Part shown: positions 1-5,567 of the stretch, in pieces
How positions within the stretch are numbered: position 1 is the first letter of the stretch
How the letters are laid out: every line of letters begins with the position of its first letter
From: Caulobacteraceae bacterium
GTDB lineage: Bacteria; Pseudomonadota; Alphaproteobacteria; Caulobacterales; Caulobacteraceae
Length of the DNA stretch: 5,567 nucleotides
NCBI GenBank assembly: GCA_947479185.1
Contig: CANJYY010000205.1
Coordinates: 1-5,567 of the forward strand
Direction of reading: 5' to 3'
Notes under the pieces: model-generated
What the model saw: the letters and a program-made list of their open reading frames with translations, nothing else
What the model was told of the DNA's origin: nothing
Databases searched by the model: none
Made by a program: the position numbers and the translations under genes

Positions 1-881
1 AGGATGGCGGCGATCGCCGACCATTGCTCGACGCCGTGGAGGGCGTGCTTGATCCAGCCGCCATAGGCCATGCCGGCGGGATGGGCGGTGACCGCCATCA
101 GCAGCGGCGTAGAGACCAGAAAGGTGACCAGCGCCGCGCGGCGGTTGGCCTCGAACGTCTTCCACACCGACTCGCGGCCGGCCACGGTGAAGCCGAACAG
201 GAACACGCCCAGCGAGGTCAGGTGATTGTACCAGTCATTGGTCAGCTGGTTGGTCTGGCCGAACGGCGGAAAGACCAGCTGGCGGGCCAGGGCGAAGAAC
301 AGTAGCGGCAGCACCAGCAGCCGCCAGCCGCCGAGCAGCCGTTCCACGGCCGCTTCCAGCTTCGCCAGCCAGTCGGGCCGCGTCATCAGCAAGACGGCCG
401 CCAGGCTGTAGACGGCGATGTATTCGACGAACCACAGGTGGTTGAGCGGCACGCCGTCGGCGAGGCCGCGGAAGCTGAACTCGCTGAGCCACCAGGGGAT
501 CAGGCCGGCCGTCCAGCTGCCCTTGTCGACCGCCTCGAGCCAGGACTGGGGCGGGACGAGGATCAGGACGCCGAACAGCAGGGGCGGGATCAGCCGCGCC
601 ATGCGCGCCCGCAGCACCTCGCCAGGCGAGTACCGCCGGCTCATGAAGCGCAGCGCCGCGCCCGAGACGAGGAACAGCAGCGACAGCCGCCAGGGGCCGG
701 TGGCCGCCGTGGCCTCCTCCAGCCAGGCGAAGGTGTGCTTGCTGTGCACGTGCCAGTCCCACGGCGCGTAGACCAGGCTGACGTGAAACAGGATCAGCAG
801 CCCGAACGCCGTCACGCGGATCCAGTCCAGGTCAGCGCGGCGCGGTGAGGGGGCGGGCTGGGTCATCTGGGGACGCTGCAT
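1..881 (-). CDS. Acyltransferase-3 / OpgC-like membrane acyltransferase (partial, C terminus cut by window edge)
   Basis: Reading the minus strand from the ATG at 881 gives 293 uninterrupted residues that run off the left edge. The start, MQRPQMTQPAPSPRRADLDW, leads into a first membrane helix (about residues 22-40) carrying a His (H33, in LLILFHVSL). The acyltransferase-3 family has a conserved His there, thought to act in acyl transfer. LLFLVSGAALRF (68-79) and NHLWFVEYI (147-155) also fit this family. Further hydrophobic stretches lie at about 95-112, 185-205, 218-235 and 248-266. Members usually have 370-400 residues and 10 or so helices, so roughly the last quarter is missing. The family O-acylates glucans, polysaccharides or lipids at the inner membrane; OpgC succinylates periplasmic glucans. 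The substrate here cannot be read. Neither this ATG nor the in-frame ATG at 866 has a clear ribosome binding site, so the start may be 15 bases shorter. Confidence 0.82.
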   Translation of the reverse strand, partial: MQRPQMTQPAPSPRRADLDWIRVTAFGLLILFHVSLVYAPWDWHVHSKHTFAWLEEATAATGPWRLSLLFLVSGAALRFMSRRYSPGEVLRARMARLIPPLLFGVLILVPPQSWLEAVDKGSWTAGLIPWWLSEFSFRGLADGVPLNHLWFVEYIAVYSLAAVLLMTRPDWLAKLEAAVERLLGGWRLLVLPLLFFALARQLVFPPFGQTNQLTNDWYNHLTSLGVFLFGFTVAGRESVWKTFEANRRAALVTFLVSTPLLMAVTAHPAGMAYGGWIKHALHGVEQWSAIAAI

Positions 882-1136
882 CGCAAAATAGGCGGGACGA
901 CGCAACCGGCCGCTCCGGCGGGATTCGTTCAGATTCCTGACTATCCCCTGCGCAGGCGCGGCGCGGGGCGCATCCATTTTGTGCAGCCGCGAAGCGATTG
1001 GCCCGCAATGCCGTTCATCCGGTCCCGGGCGGATGACGGGCGGCGATTCCCGGTTTTCACTGAGGTTGCCTGCTTTCCTGTCGGAGGGGATCCGGGTCCT
1101 TGCGGGTTGGTCTGTCCTGGCCGCCCGCCGTGAGAG

Positions 1137-1165
1137 GCCCCGGTTCGAGCGCGTCGAGCCGGGGC
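1137..1165 (+). repeat. Strong inverted repeat (RNA-type hairpin) upstream of the GST gene
   Basis: Arms 1137-1148 (GCCCCGGTTCGA) and 1154-1165 (TCGAGCCGGGGC) pair over 12 bp around a 5-base GCGCG loop. The only non-Watson-Crick pair is T1144 with G1158. It is a G-U wobble in plus-strand RNA but would be a C-A mismatch in minus-strand RNA, which favours a plus-strand transcript. No T-run follows (TATCTTCG), so it is not a classical terminator. It ends 66 bases before the GST start and could belong to its 5' leader or end a short upstream RNA. Confidence 0.5.
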
Positions 1166-1203
1166 TATCTTCGTCGGGGCTTCCCCTGCGTCGTGGTTGA
1201 CGG

Positions 1204-1222
1204 GGGCGGCGCGATCCCGCCC
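1204..1222 (+). promoter_or_regulatory. GC hairpin next to the GST start codon
   Basis: GGGCGG (1204-1209) and CCGCCC (1217-1222) form a 6-bp all-GC stem with a 7-base loop, ending 9 bases before the ATG at 1232. It covers the place where a Shine-Dalgarno sequence would lie, and none is recognisable there. A smaller GGGG-CTT-CCCC stem lies at 1176-1186. In GC-rich DNA such short stems are common, so a role in translation control is only a suggestion. Confidence 0.3.
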
Positions 1223-1231
1223 ACTGGCGAC

Positions 1232-2017
1232 ATGATCGAGCTCCTTGAACATCCGCTGTCGCCCTACGCCCAGAAGGTCAAGATCGCCCTGGCCGAGAAG
1301 GGCGTTCCGTTCACCGTCCGGACCCCCGACGCGATCGGCTCGGGGGCGACGCCCGGCGACTTCCGCGCCGCCAGCCCGCGCGGCGAGGTGCCGGTGCTGT
1401 TCGCCGACGGCGGGGCCATCTTCGATTCGACGGTGATCCTGGAGTTCATCGAGGACCGCTTTCCAACCCCGCCGCTGCTGCCGGCCGAAGCGTTGGCGCG
1501 GGCGAGGGCGCGGATGCTCGAGGAGGTCTGCGACACCCACTATGAGGCGATCAACTGGGGCCTGTCGGAGATCAACTATTTCCGCCGCGCCGAAGGGGCG
1601 CTGGCCGAAACCATGCTGGCCACGGCCGGCGAACAGATCGGCCGGCTGAACGCCTGGCTGGAAAGGCAGCTCGGCGAGGCGGACTGGTTCGGCGGCGAGA
1701 CCTTCGGCTGGGCGGACCTCAGCGCCGTGCCCTATGTGCAGGGCGCAGCGGGGTTCGGCTTCGCGCCGGCCGCCGGAAGCCCGCTGGACGCCTGGCTGCA
1801 GCGCTCCCGCGCCCGGCCGTCGGTGGCCGCCGCCTTCGAGGCCGCCCGCGACGCGGTCAAAGCGATGACGGCGGTGGCCGGGATCGTCGAGGCGGGCCTG
1901 TTCAAGCGGCAGTACCGCGATCATCGCCTGGAATGGATGATCCGCTCGGGCGGCATCGATGTGGTGCTCAAGGGGCTCGAGCGCGGCAATATCCGGTTCA
2001 ACGACGAGCCGGTGTGA
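1232..2017 (+). CDS. Glutathione S-transferase family protein
   Basis: The 261-residue product starts directly with a thioredoxin-fold strand and an active-site motif, LEHPLSPYAQKVKIALAEKG. Ser10 or Tyr12 is the likely glutathione-activating residue. GEVPVLF with the expected cis-Pro at P54 and the glutathione-contacting D65-S66 (AIFDSTVILEFIEDRF) complete the N-terminal domain (about 1-80). The helical C-terminal domain holds WFGGETFGWADLSAVPYV (152-169), with the usual capping Asp at 162. Enzymes of this kind conjugate glutathione to electrophiles or act as glutathione-dependent isomerases, dehalogenases or peroxidases in the cytosol; the substrate is not readable. A basic tail of about 50 residues (211-261) goes beyond the usual 200-230 length. 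The ATG at 1232 was chosen because the fold begins there. In-frame GTG 1193 and TTG 1100 would add a tail unlike the family. No good ribosome binding site is seen. Confidence 0.88.
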   Translation: MIELLEHPLSPYAQKVKIALAEKGVPFTVRTPDAIGSGATPGDFRAASPRGEVPVLFADGGAIFDSTVILEFIEDRFPTPPLLPAEALARARARMLEEVCDTHYEAINWGLSEINYFRRAEGALAETMLATAGEQIGRLNAWLERQLGEADWFGGETFGWADLSAVPYVQGAAGFGFAPAAGSPLDAWLQRSRARPSVAAAFEAARDAVKAMTAVAGIVEAGLFKRQYRDHRLEWMIRSGGIDVVLKGLERGNIRFNDEPV

Positions 2018-2018
2018 G

Positions 2019-2047
2019 CCGGCCGGTCCGAGAAAATCCCCGGCCGG
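2019..2047 (+). terminator. Possible terminator hairpin after the GST gene
   Basis: CCGGCCGG at 2019-2026 is repeated at 2040-2047. Because it is self-complementary, the two copies can form an 8-bp all-GC stem with a 13-base loop. It begins 2 bases after the GST stop codon (TGA, 2015-2017). No T-run follows (GATTGCG), and each half could also pair with itself, so this is a weak call. If real, it would separate the GST transcript from the monooxygenase gene. Confidence 0.35.
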
Positions 2048-2060
2048 GATTGCGTCCGGT

Positions 2061-2074
2061 TTGATCCTGATCAA
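2061..2074 (+). promoter_or_regulatory. FNR/FixK-type binding site upstream of the monooxygenase
   Basis: TTGATCCTGATCAA is a perfect match to the TTGAT-N4-ATCAA consensus of the FNR/FixK/Anr branch of CRP-like regulators, and is symmetrical over all six outer bases on each side. Its centre (2067.5) lies 81 bases before the ATG at 2149. If it works as a usual activator site centred at -41.5, transcription would start near 2109 and leave a 40-base leader. The -10 sequence this predicts (AAATCT, 2097-2102) is poor. A GATAAC at 2076-2081 could be an alternative -10, in which case the bound protein would repress. No regulator gene is in the window. Confidence 0.5.
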
Positions 2075-2148
2075 CGATAACCTATCAGCGGCGCCGAAAT
2101 CTGGCGACGAACAGATCGTCCGGCACAAGCCGGCAGAGGAAACAGCTC

Positions 2149-3651
2149 ATGACCGATACCGCCACCCTCGCGCGGCCCGCCGCCACGACCACTGAACACT
2201 TCGACGTGCTGATCGTCGGCGCCGGCATTTCCGGGGTGGGCGGCGCCTATCACCTGAAGACCCAGTGCCCGGACAAGAGCTTTGTCGTGCTCGAGGGGCT
2301 GGAGAACTTCGGCGGCACCTGGCTGATGCACCGCTATCCGGGCATCCGGTCCGACAGCGACCTCTACACCTTCGGCTACCGCTTCAAGCCGTGGGTCGGC
2401 GCGCCGATCGCCAGCGCCGAGGAGATCCTCAAGTACATGGGCGAGGTCGTCGACGAGAACGATCTCAACAAGCACATCCGCTACGGCCACCAGATCACCT
2501 CGGCCACCTGGTCCAGCGCGGACAAGACGTGGACGATCGAGGGCGTCCGCAAGGACACCGGCGCGGCGGTCCGCTTCACCTGCAACTTCCTCTGGATGTG
2601 CCAGGGCTACTACCGCCACTCCGAGGGCTACACGCCCGAGTGGGAAGGCATGTCGACCTTCAAGGGCAAGATCGTCCACCCGCAGACCTGGCCGGAAGAC
2701 CTCGACTACAAGGGCAAGAAGGTCATCGTCATCGGCTCGGGCGCGACCGCCGCGACCCTGGTGCCGGCCATCGCCGGCGACACGGCCCACACCACCCTGC
2801 TGCAACGCTCGCCGACCTATTTCATCCCCGGCCGCAACGAGAACGAGCTGGCCAACGTCCTGCGCGAGCTGGATCTCGACCCGATGCTGGTCCACGACAT
2901 CGTCCGCCGGAAGGTGCTGTTCGACCAGGCCGCCTTCACCAAGCGCGCGATCGAGGAGTCCGAGGCGGTCAAGAACGAGCTGCTGGAGGGCGTGCGCGCC
3001 TTCGTCGGCCCCGACTTCGACATCGCCAAGCACTTCACGCCCAAGTATCGCCCGTGGCGCCAGCGCATCGCCTTCGTGCCGGACGGCGACCTGTTCCAGG
3101 GCGTGGTCGCGGGCAAGGCCTCGGTGGTCACCGACGAGATCGAGCGCTTCACCGAAAAGGGCATCCTGCTGAAGTCGGGCGAGGAGCTGGAAGCCGACAT
3201 CATCATCACCGCCACCGGCTTCAACCTGAGCGTCCTGGGCGACATCAAGTTCGTCATCGACGGAAAGCCGCTGAACTTCGCCGACACGGTGACCTACCGC
3301 GGGATGATGTTCACCGGAGTGCCCAACATGGTCTGGGTGTTCGGCTACTTCCGCGCCAGCTGGACCCTGCGGGCCGACCTGATCGGCGACTTCGTCTGCC
3401 GTCTGCTGAACCAGATGAAGAAGAAGGGCGCCTCGGTCGTCGAGGTGAAGCTGCGTCCGGAAGACAAGGACATGCCGCTGAGCGACTGGATGGATCCGGA
3501 GAACTTCAACCCCGGCTACCTGATGCGGGGCATGCATCTGCTGCCGAAGAAGGGCGACAAGCCCGAGTGGCAGCACAGCCAGGACTACTGGGTCGAGAAG
3601 GACGAGCTGCCGAAGCTCGATCTCGACGACGCCGCCTTCGTCTACAAGTAG
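2149..3651 (+). CDS. EthA-like flavin-containing / Baeyer-Villiger monooxygenase
   Basis: This complete 500-residue protein resembles EthA of Mycobacterium (489 residues) over nearly its whole length. In order: FAD-binding GAGISG at 24-29, GGTW at 55-58, RYPGIRSDSD at 62-71, the type I Baeyer-Villiger fingerprint FxGxxxHxxxW at 171-181 (FKGKIVHPQTW, followed by P), the NADPH-binding GSGATA at 196-201, and the second FAD-domain motif TATGFN at 354-359. Such enzymes use FAD, NADPH and O2 to turn ketones into esters or lactones, or to oxidise sulfur and nitrogen compounds; EthA also activates thioamide drugs. The native substrate is unknown. The protein is cytosolic, with no signal peptide. The first 17 residues are a poorly conserved leader. 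AGAGGA at 2135-2140 is a good ribosome binding site, 8 bases before the ATG, and a small CCGGC-ACAA-GCCGG stem (2120-2133) lies just before it. Unlike mycobacterial ethA, no TetR-type regulator is adjacent. Confidence 0.93.
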   Translation: MTDTATLARPAATTTEHFDVLIVGAGISGVGGAYHLKTQCPDKSFVVLEGLENFGGTWLMHRYPGIRSDSDLYTFGYRFKPWVGAPIASAEEILKYMGEVVDENDLNKHIRYGHQITSATWSSADKTWTIEGVRKDTGAAVRFTCNFLWMCQGYYRHSEGYTPEWEGMSTFKGKIVHPQTWPEDLDYKGKKVIVIGSGATAATLVPAIAGDTAHTTLLQRSPTYFIPGRNENELANVLRELDLDPMLVHDIVRRKVLFDQAAFTKRAIEESEAVKNELLEGVRAFVGPDFDIAKHFTPKYRPWRQRIAFVPDGDLFQGVVAGKASVVTDEIERFTEKGILLKSGEELEADIIITATGFNLSVLGDIKFVIDGKPLNFADTVTYRGMMFTGVPNMVWVFGYFRASWTLRADLIGDFVCRLLNQMKKKGASVVEVKLRPEDKDMPLSDWMDPENFNPGYLMRGMHLLPKKGDKPEWQHSQDYWVEKDELPKLDLDDAAFVYK

Positions 3652-3661
3652 GCGGCGGACT

Positions 3662-5567
3662 TCAGGCCGGGGCCAGGGTTGATCGCTTCCGATCGGCCCT
3701 GATCTGGTCGAGGCAGGCTGACAGGGCCGTCGCCGACACACCGGCGGCCAGACTGTCAGCCTGCCCGGCTGCGGCCTCGAGGGTCGTGGCGATATCGGTG
3801 ATGGTCTGGAAGCCGAAGGCGCCGCCCGAACCGCGCATGTTGTGGGCCAGATAGACGACCCGCGCGAGGTCGCCGCGCCCCAGGGCCGCGTGGATCGCCA
3901 GGACATTTTCCTGACAGTTCTCCAGGTAGGCCGGCACGCGTTCGGCGATGCGGGGATTGAGGGGCGGAGCCTTCATCTGCCCACGCGGGCCGTTCGCGGC
4001 AGCGCGACGCGATGAGGTCACGACGTCGCGGATCGCCCGCAGCAGGATGTCCTGCTTGATCGGCTTGGTCAGGAACGCGGTGCAGCCGGCGGCCAGGCAG
4101 GTTTCCCGGTCGCCCTTCAGCGCGGAGGCGGTCAGGGCGATGATGGGAACCGGGCCCGTACCGGACTCCTGTTCCCAGGCGCGGATCTTCCGTGTCGCCG
4201 TCAGGCCGTCCATCACCGGCATCTGACGGTCCATCAGCACCAGGTCGTAGTCGCCGAGAAAGAACATGTCGCAGGCGATGGCCCCGGTCGGCGCGATGGA
4301 GACGCGATAGGGCGTGTCGGCCAGATAGGCCGTGATGATCGTGCAGTTGTCGGGTGAATCCTCGACCAGCAGGATGTGCAGCGCGTCGAGCGGTCCGGTC
4401 GTCTCCGCGCCGACCGGCAGGGCTTGCGGACGGTTCTGCGACGCCCAGACCTCGAACGGCGCGGCGAAGGCGAACACGCTGCCTCCACCCAGTTCGCTCT
4501 CGACCCAGATGCGGCCGCCCATCAACTCGACCAGCCGCCGCGAGATCGTCAGGCCAAGGCCCGACCCGCCGAACCGGCGTGTGGTCGAGGAGTCGGCCTG
4601 GGTGAACCGCTCGAAGACGCGGCCAAGCTTGTCCTCCTCGATGCCAATGCCCGTGTCCGAGACGGTGAAGCGCAGCCCCGTCGGCGTGGCGGGATCGCCG
4701 TCGGACTCGACGCGCAGGCTGACCTGGCCGACCTCGGTGAACTTGACCGCGTTGCCGAGCAGGTTGAGCAGCACCTGGCTCAGCCGGGTCGGATCGCCCA
4801 GCAGGTCCGAGGGCGTGCCCGGCGCGATCACGCAGGTCAGGGTCAGGCCCTTTTCCCGGGCGCGCGGGGCGACCATCTCGATGGCCTTGTCCAGCAGGTC
4901 GGCGAGCACGAAGCCGGTCTGTTCCAGCTCGAGCTGCGAGGCCTCGACCTTGGACAGGTCGAGGATGTCGTTGATCAGGTTGAGCAGGTTGTCGCCGGCG
5001 CGGCGGAAGATCTGGACATACTTGTCCTGCTCGTCCGTCAGGGCGGTCTGGGCCAGCAGGTCGGCGATGCCCATGATGGCGTTCATCGGCGTGCGGATCT
5101 CGTGGCTCATGCTGGCCAGGAAGTCGGACTTCGAGCGGCTGGCGCTTTCGGCGGCGGCCTTGGCCTGCTGCAGCTCGGCCTCGACCAGTTTGCGCTCGGT
5201 GACGTCGCGCGCGGCGGCGAACACCCCCTGCAGCGTGCGGCCGCGGTCGTAGAAGGTGGTGGCGTTGTAGGAGACCACCGTCTGCTGGCCATCGCGGGCC
5301 CGGGCGGTCAGCTCGTAGTCGGTCACCTTGCGCTCGCTGAGCACCCGCCGGATGCCGGCCTCTGCGCGTTCGGGGTCGGTGAAGTAGTCCTTGAACGGCG
5401 CGCCGATCAGCTCGTCGCGGGTGCAGCCCGTCAGGGCCTCCATCTGCTTGTTCACGTCGGTGATGATGCCGTGCGGATCGGTCGTCATCAGGGCGTCGAT
5501 GTTCGATTCGATCAGCGAGCGGGTGTAGAACTGCTGGTCGCGCAGACGCTGGTCGGACTTCTTCTGC
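3662..5567 (-). CDS. Hybrid sensor histidine kinase, PAS-HisKA-HATPase-REC-HPt (partial, N terminus beyond window)
   Basis: The frame is open from the right edge to the TGA at 3664-3662, giving 634 residues, numbered here from the first complete codon. The ATG at 5488 is internal: the PAS domain already begins before it (FYTRSLIESNIDALMTTD, 13-30). Domains: PAS (about 14-126, ending RDVTERK), helical linker, HisKA with H155 in SHEIRTPMN, HATPase with N272 (NAVKF), DTGIG (304-308) and GGSGLGL (333-339), receiver with D403, phospho-acceptor D446 (VLMDRQMPVMDG), T479 and K501, then HPt with H575 in AHNMRGSGGAFGF. All phosphotransfer residues are present, so a His-Asp-His relay inside one chain is expected, ending on an outside response regulator not encoded here. 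Arg replaces the usual Lys after the HPt His. No membrane segment is visible in this part; a sensor region may lie upstream. The signal is unknown. Confidence 0.93.
   Translation of the reverse strand, partial: QKKSDQRLRDQQFYTRSLIESNIDALMTTDPHGIITDVNKQMEALTGCTRDELIGAPFKDYFTDPERAEAGIRRVLSERKVTDYELTARARDGQQTVVSYNATTFYDRGRTLQGVFAAARDVTERKLVEAELQQAKAAAESASRSKSDFLASMSHEIRTPMNAIMGIADLLAQTALTDEQDKYVQIFRRAGDNLLNLINDILDLSKVEASQLELEQTGFVLADLLDKAIEMVAPRAREKGLTLTCVIAPGTPSDLLGDPTRLSQVLLNLLGNAVKFTEVGQVSLRVESDGDPATPTGLRFTVSDTGIGIEEDKLGRVFERFTQADSSTTRRFGGSGLGLTISRRLVELMGGRIWVESELGGGSVFAFAAPFEVWASQNRPQALPVGAETTGPLDALHILLVEDSPDNCTIITAYLADTPYRVSIAPTGAIACDMFFLGDYDLVLMDRQMPVMDGLTATRKIRAWEQESGTGPVPIIALTASALKGDRETCLAAGCTAFLTKPIKQDILLRAIRDVVTSSRRAAANGPRGQMKAPPLNPRIAERVPAYLENCQENVLAIHAALGRGDLARVVYLAHNMRGSGGAFGFQTITDIATTLEAAAGQADSLAAGVSATALSACLDQIRADRKRSTLAPA
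3674..3701 (+). terminator. Terminator-like hairpin for the monooxygenase, inside the end of the kinase gene
   Basis: CAGGGTTGATCG (3674-3685) pairs with CGATCGGCCCTG (3690-3701) over 12 bp around a CTTC tetraloop. The two central pairs (T3679-G3696 and T3680-G3695) are G-U wobbles in plus-strand RNA but C-A mismatches in the kinase transcript, so the structure favours the monooxygenase mRNA. It begins 23 bases after the monooxygenase stop. No T-run follows (ATCTGG), so if it stops transcription it does so without the classical U-tract, or it protects the 3' end. Confidence 0.4.

Larger units (their letters stand above)
882..1231. other. Divergent intergenic region, no gene seen
   Basis: This 350-bp stretch separates the minus-strand acyltransferase from the plus-strand GST and must hold both promoters. 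Short open frames exist here but none resembles a protein or has a convincing ribosome binding site. I could not find a credible sigma-70 promoter for either gene. What can be seen: a perfect 10-bp palindrome CCTGCGCAGG at 947-956; GATTC (GANTC) motifs at 922, 932 and 1045; and a hairpin-rich segment at 1137-1222, annotated separately. Confidence 0.6.

Noticed and set aside
235..848. Open frames on both strands over the acyltransferase region (for example 235-762 minus, 438-848 plus)
   Set aside because: They are in other frames from the continuous membrane-protein reading that starts at 881 and show no hydrophobic segments or motifs.
885..905. TATTTT (885-890) with TTGCG (901-905) on the minus strand as an acyltransferase promoter
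   Set aside because: The spacing between the two elements is far too short, and the -10 would lie almost on the start codon.
1137..1165. GGTTCGAGC within the hairpin as part of a tRNA T-arm
   Set aside because: The stem-loop geometry does not match a T-arm and no acceptor, D or anticodon stems can be laid out around it.
979..1200. 73-codon plus-strand open frame in the intergenic region
   Set aside because: There is no ribosome binding site and no recognisable protein, and it runs through the strong hairpin at 1137-1165.
1100..1231. Upstream TTG start that would extend the GST by 44 residues
   Set aside because: The added residues are unlike GSTs and are encoded by the hairpin region; the fold begins at the ATG at 1232.
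941..2128. 395-codon minus-strand open frame opposite the GST
   Set aside because: It is a shadow of the GST gene: compositionally biased, with no family motif, and it runs through the intergenic hairpins on both sides.
2138..2153. AGGAAACAGCTCATGACC looks like the E. coli lacZ start region used in cloning vectors
   Set aside because: It has an extra base relative to lacZ and the flanking sequence is native; it is a chance likeness of a purine-rich ribosome binding site.
2265..3854. 529-codon plus-strand frame overlapping the monooxygenase
   Set aside because: Extremely Arg/Gly/His-rich, shifted-frame reading of the monooxygenase, running past its stop into the kinase end.
2071..3906. Long open frame (611 codons) on the minus strand opposite the monooxygenase
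   Set aside because: Its low-complexity Arg/Ala/Gly/Val/His-rich translation and lack of any domain mark it as a codon-bias shadow of the monooxygenase in GC-rich DNA.
4332..5252. 306-codon plus-strand frame opposite the kinase
   Set aside because: The Ser/Arg-rich translation is typical of the antisense of a GC-rich gene, and the kinase frame has every expected motif.

Overview
The window is GC-rich DNA with dense coding on both strands. Its protein families and sequence style suggest an alphaproteobacterium, most likely from the Caulobacterales (Caulobacter/Phenylobacterium type). That placement rests on composition and protein resemblance, not on any marker gene. Three things fit it: a Caulobacter-style PAS hybrid histidine kinase, a Ser/Tyr-type glutathione S-transferase with a long tail, and an EthA-like flavin monooxygenase.

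Layout from left to right. (1) Positions 1-881, minus strand: the N-terminal 293 residues of a polytopic membrane acyltransferase (acyltransferase-3/OpgC-like), cut by the window edge. (2) Positions 882-1231: a divergent intergenic region of 350 bp with no convincing gene. It holds a strong hairpin, two smaller ones close to the next start codon, and a cluster of GANTC sites. (3) Positions 1232-2017, plus strand: a 261-residue glutathione S-transferase family protein. (4) Positions 2018-2148: a 131-bp gap with a possible terminator hairpin, a perfect FNR/FixK-type box (TTGAT-N4-ATCAA) and a good ribosome binding site. (5) Positions 2149-3651, plus strand: a complete 500-residue type I Baeyer-Villiger/flavin-containing monooxygenase resembling mycobacterial EthA. 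(6) Positions 3662-5567, minus strand: the C-terminal 634 residues of a hybrid sensor kinase (PAS-HisKA-HATPase-REC-HPt), whose N terminus lies beyond the right edge. It converges on the monooxygenase with only 10 bp between stop codons.

The GST and the monooxygenase are co-oriented and could both handle xenobiotic or reactive organic compounds. The gap between them carries its own apparent regulatory site, so they need not form one operon. The kinase and the acyltransferase have no obvious functional link to them. I see no mobile element, CRISPR array, RNA gene or clear new multi-gene system. The most interesting signals are the FNR/FixK-like box in front of an oxygen-consuming monooxygenase, the hairpin-rich leader of the GST, and a terminator-like hairpin for the monooxygenase that lies inside the opposing kinase gene.
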